From: an uncultured Bacilli bacterium
GTDB taxonomy: Bacteria; Bacillota_I; Bacilli_A; RF39; UBA660
Assembly (NCBI GenBank): GCA_949746915.1
Contig: CATKEA010000194.1
Coordinates: 1 to 10,698, forward strand
Length of the DNA stretch: 10,698 bases
Direction: 5' to 3'
Shown here: positions 6,691 through 10,698 of the stretch, piece by piece
Position numbering within the stretch: the stretch's first letter is position 1
Layout: each line of letters starts with the position of its first letter
Translations under genes and position numbers: made by a program
The notes under the pieces: generated by a model
What the model was told of the DNA's origin: nothing
The model's input: only the letters and a program-made list of their open reading frames with translations
Databases searched by the model: none

Positions 6691-8841
6691 CTACTTACTA
6701 ATAACAATTAACTCATATGCTTCGATAACATCATTTTCACGTATATCTTGATAGTTATCTAAAGTCACACCACAATCCATTCCTTTAGAAACTTCTTTTA
6801 CTTGATCTTTTTCTCTTTGAATAGATTTAATATTTCCATTATAAATAACTACACCATCACGAATAATACGAGCTTTACTACCGTTTTTAATTGCTCCATT
6901 AATAACATGACATCCAGCAATATTTCCAACTTTAGAAAATTTAAATATTTGTCTAATCTCAAGTGTTCCAGTAACCTTCTCTTCATATTCTGGTTCAAGC
7001 ATACCTTTCATAGCTGCTTCCATATCTTCAACTAATTTATAAATAATATCATACAATCTAATTTCAATATTATTTTCTTTAGCTTGATCCATAACATTAC
7101 TGCTAGGTCTTACATTAAATCCAATAACTATAGCATTACTTGCTCTTGCTAAAACAACATCACTTTCTGTAATTGTTCCAACACTTGATCTAATAACATT
7201 AATTCTAACGTCATCATTAGATATTTTTTCTAAAGAAGACTTAACAGCTTCACTACTACCATTAACGTCTGTTTTTACAATAACATTGATTTCTTTAACG
7301 CCTTCTTTTATAGCACCAAATAAATCTTCTAAAGTCATTCCACTTTTATTTGAATCTTGTTCACGACTACGAAGTCTTCTTTCTTCTGCGACACTCTTAG
7401 CTTGTTTTTCACTTTCAAAAGCCATGAATCTATCTCCAGCCATTGGAGGTTCATTAAGTCCTGTTATTTCAACTGGTGTTGAAGGAAGCGCTTCTGTAAT
7501 ATCTTGACCTCTATCATTCTTTAATGTTCTAACTTTACCAACACTAGTACCAACAACAATTGGATCTCCTAAACGAAGTGTTCCATTTTGAATTAAAATT
7601 GTTGCAATTGTTCCAACTTGTCTATCAAGTCTTGATTCAATAACTGTTCCAGTAGCATAACGACTAGGATTAGCTTTAAGTTCAGCCATTTCACTCACCA
7701 ATAAAATATTTTCTAGTAATGAATCAATACCCATTCCTGTTTTAGCACTTATTCTACTAACTATTATATCTCCACCCCATTCTTCTGGAGTAAGTCCATA
7801 ATTAGCAAGTTCAGTAAGAACTCTATCAGCATCAGCTCCTGGTTTATCCATTTTATTAATTGCAACAAGTATTGGAACATTAGCAGCTTTAGCATGATCT
7901 ATTGCTTCTTTTGTTTGTGGCATAACACCATCATCTGCTGCAACAATTATGATTACTACATCAGTAACACTAGCTCCACGTGCACGCATTTCTGTAAAAG
8001 CTTCATGTCCTGGAGTATCTATAAATGTAATTTTTTTACCATTAAGTTCTACTTGATAAGCACCAATAGCTTGAGTAATACCTCCTGCTTCACCATTTGC
8101 AACATTCGAATTACGAATAGCATCAAGTAAACTAGTCTTACCATGATCAACATGTCCCATAATAGTAACAACTGGAGGTCTTTCTAATAAATCAGCCTCA
8201 TCATCATGAATTTCATACTTTTCAAAATTAACAATATCTTGAGTTTCTTCATTCTTCAAAGTCTTATCATAATCAACCACTAACATTTCACAAACATCGA
8301 AATTTAAAGACTGATTAATATTAGCCATAATACCAAGACCCATTAATTTCTTTACTATTTCAATCGGATTAACTTCTAAACTATCAGCTAAATCCTTAAC
8401 TGTCATTCCATTCTTATATAAAATAACATTACCATCTTCAGCATTTTCATTTGATTTAAGTTTCTCTCTATGTTTATAAAGTTGTTTCTTTGTCTTTAAG
8501 AAATTTGCATTATCATCTTTTGATACAACTGGCTTCTTTGCTTTGGATTTTCTCTTATTTTCCTCTTTAACTAATCTAGTATTATTAGCCAAATCTTCTA
8601 CTTTTTCAAAGAATTCATCGTCATCATATACACTTTCCTCGTCTTGTGCTTCTTCTTGTTCGCTAGAACTATTATCAGTATCATCACTAATACTAGCAAG
8701 TTCATTATCTAACATGATAATATCATCTTCTGACAGTAAATCATCCTGACTACTAAAATCAAGTCCCAACTTTTTACAAATCTCTATGATTTCTTCTACC
8801 TTTTTGTTTACATCCATAGAATATTCTAAAATACTCATCAT
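6691..8841 (-). CDS. infB: Translation initiation factor IF-2
   Basis: IF-2 is the GTPase that brings initiator fMet-tRNA to the 30S subunit and promotes 50S joining. From the chosen start it is 716 residues, similar to the shorter Bacillota forms. The N-terminal extension (about 1-140) is low-complexity and very acidic at 32-83, then lysine-rich. An IF2_N-type domain follows ([20 protein letters not shown], near 146-167). The GTPase motifs are intact: G1 GHVDHGKT (229-236), G2 [11 protein letters not shown]3 DTPGHEAF, G4 NKMDKP, G5 SAKTG. Domains II, III and the C-terminal fMet-tRNA binding domain ([20 protein letters not shown] onward) complete it. Two adjacent ATGs (8839-8841 and 8836-8838) both fit the AGGTGG site; a GTG at 8850 overlaps that site and is rejected. 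An in-frame downstream start giving a second isoform cannot be judged here. Confidence 0.96.
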   Translation of the reverse strand: MMSILEYSMDVNKKVEEIIEICKKLGLDFSSQDDLLSEDDIIMLDNELASISDDTDNSSSEQEEAQDEESVYDDDEFFEKVEDLANNTRLVKEENKRKSKAKKPVVSKDDNANFLKTKKQLYKHREKLKSNENAEDGNVILYKNGMTVKDLADSLEVNPIEIVKKLMGLGIMANINQSLNFDVCEMLVVDYDKTLKNEETQDIVNFEKYEIHDDEADLLERPPVVTIMGHVDHGKTSLLDAIRNSNVANGEAGGITQAIGAYQVELNGKKITFIDTPGHEAFTEMRARGASVTDVVIIIVAADDGVMPQTKEAIDHAKAANVPILVAINKMDKPGADADRVLTELANYGLTPEEWGGDIIVSRISAKTGMGIDSLLENILLVSEMAELKANPSRYATGTVIESRLDRQVGTIATILIQNGTLRLGDPIVVGTSVGKVRTLKNDRGQDITEALPSTPVEITGLNEPPMAGDRFMAFESEKQAKSVAEERRLRSREQDSNKSGMTLEDLFGAIKEGVKEINVIVKTDVNGSSEAVKSSLEKISNDDVRINVIRSSVGTITESDVVLARASNAIVIGFNVRPSSNVMDQAKENNIEIRLYDIIYKLVEDMEAAMKGMLEPEYEEKVTGTLEIRQIFKFSKVGNIAGCHVINGAIKNGSKARIIRDGVVIYNGNIKSIQREKDQVKEVSKGMDCGVTLDNYQDIRENDVIEAYELIVISK

Positions 8842-8846
8842 GAAAA

Positions 8847-8852
8847 CCACCT
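8847..8852 (-). promoter_or_regulatory. infB ribosome binding site
   Basis: AGGTGG on the minus strand lies 5 bases before the ATG at 8841 and 8 before the ATG at 8838. It excludes the upstream GTG at 8850, which would be part of the site itself. Confidence 0.65.
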
Positions 8853-8865
8853 ACTTTCTTTTATT

Positions 8866-9126
8866 TTAATTAATCATACATCTTATCACTTCATAAATAT
8901 CATTTGGTATTTTAACTTCTAAAGCACGTTCTAAAACTTTAGATTTAATTGCTTTTTCTAACACCTGGATATCTTTCTTAATATATGCTCCCTTACCATT
9001 CATTTTTCCTATTTCATCGATTTTTACTTCGCCTTCTGGTGTTCTAACTATTCTAAGTAACTCCCCTTTTGGATACTTTTCTCTAGTTACAACACAACTT
9101 CTCATTGGAATTTTTCTTGTTTTCAT
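8866..9126 (-). CDS. rnpM: RnpM / YlxR family RNA-binding protein
   Basis: This 86-residue protein belongs to the YlxR (DUF448) family. Its Bacillus subtilis member has been described as an RNA-binding modulator of RNase P (RnpM); other work links YlxR to gene regulation. Visible family marks are the N-terminal IPMRSCVVTREKYPKGELLRI stretch (R-x-C and the conserved leucine/arginine), the GEVKIDEIGK strand and the GKGAYIKKD loop (GRGAYV in most members). Its ATG lies one base after the nusA TAA stop, so it is translationally coupled to nusA; only a weak AGAGAAG ribosome site is visible. It sits in its usual place between nusA and infB, but the L7Ae-like ylxQ that often follows is missing: infB comes next, 24 bases downstream. 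Confidence 0.92.
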   Translation of the reverse strand: MKTRKIPMRSCVVTREKYPKGELLRIVRTPEGEVKIDEIGKMNGKGAYIKKDIQVLEKAIKSKVLERALEVKIPNDIYEVIRCMIN

Positions 9127-9127
9127 A

Positions 9128-10222
9128 TTATTCTTCTCTAAAGCTTATCCCTAATTCACTAGCTTGAAGGCTAGTCTTAACATCGATTTTATAATGTGTT
9201 AATTTGGAAGCAAGTCGAGCATTTTGCCCTTTTTTTCCAATTGCAAGTGAGAAATTATCTCCATCAGCAATTACTAAAGATTCTTGTTTTTTAGCATCCA
9301 TTATTAATACTTTCAAATCTTTAGCTGGACTCAAAGCATTTCTAATAAACTCTTCTGGATTTTTATCGTATTTAACAATATCAATTTTTTCACCATTTAT
9401 TTCTTCTAAAATACGAGCAATTCTTGTTCCCTTTTCACCAATACATGAACCAATTGGATCAACTTTAGGATTCTCTGAATAAACAGCAACTTTACTTCTA
9501 TTACCAGCATCCCTTGCTACACTATAAACTAAAATAGTTCCGTCACTAATTTCTGGTATTTCAAGTTCAAATAATCTTTTAATGAATCCATAATGACATC
9601 TAGAAAGTAAAATTAATAATCCTTTACCATTACTATCTACTTTGCTAACATATACCTTAATCTGACTATTCATTTCAATTTTTTCACCAGGTATACATTC
9701 TTTCTTTGGTAATATTCCATTACTTCTACCAAGGTTAATATAATAGTTATCAGTATCTTCTAACTCAACTGTACCAATTAACATTTCATCTTGTTTATCA
9801 CCAAAATCTTCCATAATACTATTTCTTTCAGCTTCACGCATTTTTTGAACTAAAACTTGTTTAGCTGTAGAAGTAGCAACTCTACCAAAATCTTTTGGTG
9901 TAACCTCAGTATCAATAGTATCTCCAATTTCAACTAATCTATTGATTTTTCTAGCTTCACTAAGAGAAATTTCAATATCTAAATCTATTCCATCAGATTC
10001 TTCATCATCATCTTCTTCATCACTAACAACTGTAAGATAAGAATATACTTTAATATCTCCTGTTTTCTTATCAATTACTACTTTAACATTTTGTAATTGA
10101 TCAAAGTTTTTCTTATAAGCAGCCATAAGAGCTGCTTCCATAGCTTGAAAAATAATATCTCTATCTATACCTTTTTCTTTTTCTATTAAGTCAACCGCCT
10201 TAATAAACTCTTTACCATTCAT
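9128..10222 (-). CDS. nusA: Transcription elongation/termination factor NusA
   Basis: NusA binds RNA polymerase near the RNA exit channel, stimulates pausing and intrinsic termination, and takes part in rRNA antitermination. The 364 residues match Bacillota NusA, which lacks the C-terminal acidic repeats of enterobacteria. Order: N-terminal polymerase-binding domain (1-~125, with EVTPKDFGRVA at 106-116), S1 domain (~145-208), KH1 (DPIGSCIGEKGTRI, 255-268, then GEKIDIV) and KH2 (SLAIGKKGQNARLASKLT, 325-342). An acidic insert (DEEDDDEESDG, 68-78) lies in the N-terminal domain. The usual SRTHPG at the S1-KH junction reads SRCHYG (207-212), a departure in a well-conserved spot. The ATG is two bases after the rimP stop; its GGAG site is in the last rimP codons, so the two genes are coupled. 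Confidence 0.97.
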   Translation of the reverse strand: MNGKEFIKAVDLIEKEKGIDRDIIFQAMEAALMAAYKKNFDQLQNVKVVIDKKTGDIKVYSYLTVVSDEEDDDEESDGIDLDIEISLSEARKINRLVEIGDTIDTEVTPKDFGRVATSTAKQVLVQKMREAERNSIMEDFGDKQDEMLIGTVELEDTDNYYINLGRSNGILPKKECIPGEKIEMNSQIKVYVSKVDSNGKGLLILLSRCHYGFIKRLFELEIPEISDGTILVYSVARDAGNRSKVAVYSENPKVDPIGSCIGEKGTRIARILEEINGEKIDIVKYDKNPEEFIRNALSPAKDLKVLIMDAKKQESLVIADGDNFSLAIGKKGQNARLASKLTHYKIDVKTSLQASELGISFREE

Positions 10223-10224
10223 AA

Positions 10225-10479
10225 CTATTCATCTCCCTCTTCCTTAGACTTAGCATAAATATCTAAAGTATAACTTTCTTCAATCAAATCTAATTTATCA
10301 ATTATTGGATTTAATATTCTAGTAGCCATTACGATTGTATTTAATGGAATTACTTCTTCACGATCAAGTACTATTGTCAAAGTCTTTTCATTATCTTCGT
10401 TAACAACGTAAACATCATCGATAACAACACCTAAAGAATCTAACTTATTTCCAACTGCTTCAATAATTTTTTCTTTCAT
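10225..10479 (-). CDS. rimP: Short, single-domain ribosome maturation factor RimP
   Basis: RimP assists 30S subunit maturation, binding ribosomal protein S12 and the 16S rRNA. Normal members are about 150 residues: an N-terminal alpha/beta domain, then a C-terminal SH3/Sm-like barrel. This protein has 84 residues and corresponds only to the first domain: the LGVVIDDVYVV strand, KTLTIVLDRE, the helix with ATRILNPIIDKLD, and YTLDIYAKS, where most members read YTLEVSSPG. The SSPG motif and the whole second domain are missing; a short acidic tail (EEGDE) ends it. Nothing remains in the two bases before nusA, so this is a compact gene and not a visible frameshift. The start is the ATG at 10477-10479, 4 bases after GGGAGG; a TTG at 10491 would include that site. 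Identity rests on the residual similarity plus position before nusA. Confidence 0.82.
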   Translation of the reverse strand: MKEKIIEAVGNKLDSLGVVIDDVYVVNEDNEKTLTIVLDREEVIPLNTIVMATRILNPIIDKLDLIEESYTLDIYAKSKEEGDE

Positions 10480-10483
10480 ACTA

Positions 10484-10489
10484 CCTCCC
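10484..10489 (-). promoter_or_regulatory. rimP ribosome binding site
   Basis: GGGAGG on the minus strand, 4 bases before the ATG at 10479. It sets the start of RimP at 84 residues and makes the upstream in-frame TTG at 10491 unlikely. Confidence 0.7.
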
Positions 10490-10502
10490 AAACAAATATA
10501 AA

Positions 10503-10522
10503 GAGTGGTATAAGCACCACTC
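10503..10522 (-). promoter_or_regulatory. Leader hairpin upstream of rimP
   Basis: In the predicted 5' leader a 7-bp stem (GAGTGGT at 10516-10522 read on the minus strand, ACCACTC at 10503-10509) closes a 6-base loop. The downstream strand continues TTTATATTTGTTT before the ribosome site, so it looks like a weak terminator or attenuator. From memory, short hairpins of this GAGTGG/CCACTC kind precede rimP (ylxS) in other Bacillota. The location just ahead of the nusA operon makes feedback by NusA a reasonable guess, not a demonstrated fact. Confidence 0.55.
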
Positions 10523-10535
10523 CCGTTGTATTTAA

Positions 10536-10544
10536 ATTATAACA
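10536..10544 (-). promoter_or_regulatory. Extended -10 promoter of the rimP-nusA-infB operon
   Basis: On the minus strand the sequence TGTTATAAT is a perfect extended -10 element (TG at 10543-10544, TATAAT at 10536-10541). No good -35 box is seen at 16-18 bases upstream, which is common for extended -10 promoters. Transcription would start near 10529, giving a leader of about 50 bases that contains the hairpin. Confidence 0.65.
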
Positions 10545-10611
10545 CAGTTTTCATATTTTACATAGAAAAATTGTTATTTTTTTTAAAAAAGTATAAATAA
10601 ATTTAAATATG

Positions 10612-10620
10612 TGCTAATAT
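10612..10620 (+). promoter_or_regulatory. Possible promoter of the divergent right-edge gene
   Basis: TGCTAATAT is an extended -10 element with one departure from each consensus half and AT-rich DNA upstream; no clear -35 box is present. It lies 36 bases before the TTG start at 10657. The surrounding sequence is so AT-rich that a chance match is possible. Confidence 0.35.
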
Positions 10621-10656
10621 TGTACTATAGAAGATTAATAATATGAGGTGATAAAA

Positions 10657-10698
10657 TTGACATTTAGTTATGAAAATTTTTATATAGCTGTTTTAATT
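10657..10698 (+). CDS. Start of a divergent gene, cut by the window edge
   Basis: Only the first 14 codons are present. A good ribosome site, GAGGTGA (10645-10651), lies 5 bases before a TTG start, and the frame stays open to the edge, reading about MTFSYENFYIAVLI. The end of this fragment is hydrophobic, so a membrane segment could follow, but 14 residues are too few for any assignment. In many Bacillota polC precedes rimP on the same strand; here the neighbour is transcribed in the opposite direction, so it is not that arrangement. Confidence 0.5.
   Translation, partial: MTFSYENFYIAVLI

Noticed and set aside
1483..8749. Several plus-strand open frames of 60-90 codons within lon, murE, infB and nusA
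   Set aside because: All lie antisense to confidently identified genes, lack convincing ribosome sites and have the low-complexity composition of shadows of an AT-rich coding strand.
10480..10491. TTG start of rimP at 10491
   Set aside because: The codons between TTG and the ATG at 10479 are the GGGAGG ribosome site itself.
1..10698. Mycoplasma-type genetic code (TGA = Trp)
   Set aside because: All conserved genes are intact without any in-frame TGA and every Trp codon is TGG, so the standard bacterial code explains the window; the lack of TGA stops is reported separately.
1..10698. tRNA or rRNA genes, CRISPR arrays, insertion sequences, phage or defence genes
   Set aside because: No cloverleaf-like GC-rich stretches, no regularly spaced repeats, no transposase or integrase motifs; composition is uniform across the window.

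Overview
The window reads as an ordinary piece of chromosome from a very AT-rich (roughly 30% GC or less) low-GC Gram-positive bacterium (Bacillota/Bacilli-like, possibly one of the uncultured gut Bacilli near the Mollicutes). The grounds are the gene order rimP-nusA-rnpM-infB-rbfA-truB, strong AGGAGG-type ribosome sites, TTG and GTG starts, and a peptidoglycan gene (murE), which implies a walled cell. The species cannot be named from this sequence. Every complete gene lies on the minus strand; one plus-strand gene just begins at the right edge.

Reading in the direction of transcription (right to left), the first unit starts from an extended -10 promoter at 10536-10544 and passes a leader hairpin at 10503-10522. 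It then encodes a very short RimP, NusA, RnpM (YlxR), IF-2 (infB), an unrecognised 142-residue protein and RbfA, and ends at a good intrinsic terminator (5835-5861). This is the classic NusA/IF-2 operon for ribosome maturation, transcription elongation/termination and translation initiation. The usual Bacillota members ylxQ (L7Ae-like) and ylxP are absent, and an unknown gene stands where ylxP would be.

The second unit has its own -35/-10 promoter (5714-5743) and carries truB (tRNA pseudouridine-55 synthase) and murE (UDP-MurNAc-tripeptide synthetase). They are tightly coupled: the murE ribosome site is the last two Arg codons of truB. It ends at a terminator whose stem contains the murE stop codon. 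No ribF follows truB.

The third unit has a promoter at 3302-3330 and carries lon (ATP-dependent protease), followed by an unrecognised 305-residue protein that overlaps the end of lon by 35 bases and may be translationally coupled to it. The unit may continue past the left edge.

I found no mobile element, CRISPR array, tRNA or rRNA, no stretch over 300 bases without a gene, and no convincing new multi-gene system. The points worth a second look are the one-domain RimP, the two unrecognised proteins in otherwise conserved operons, the mixed substrate signature of MurE, the rimP leader hairpin, and the complete absence of TGA stop codons together with very few tryptophans.
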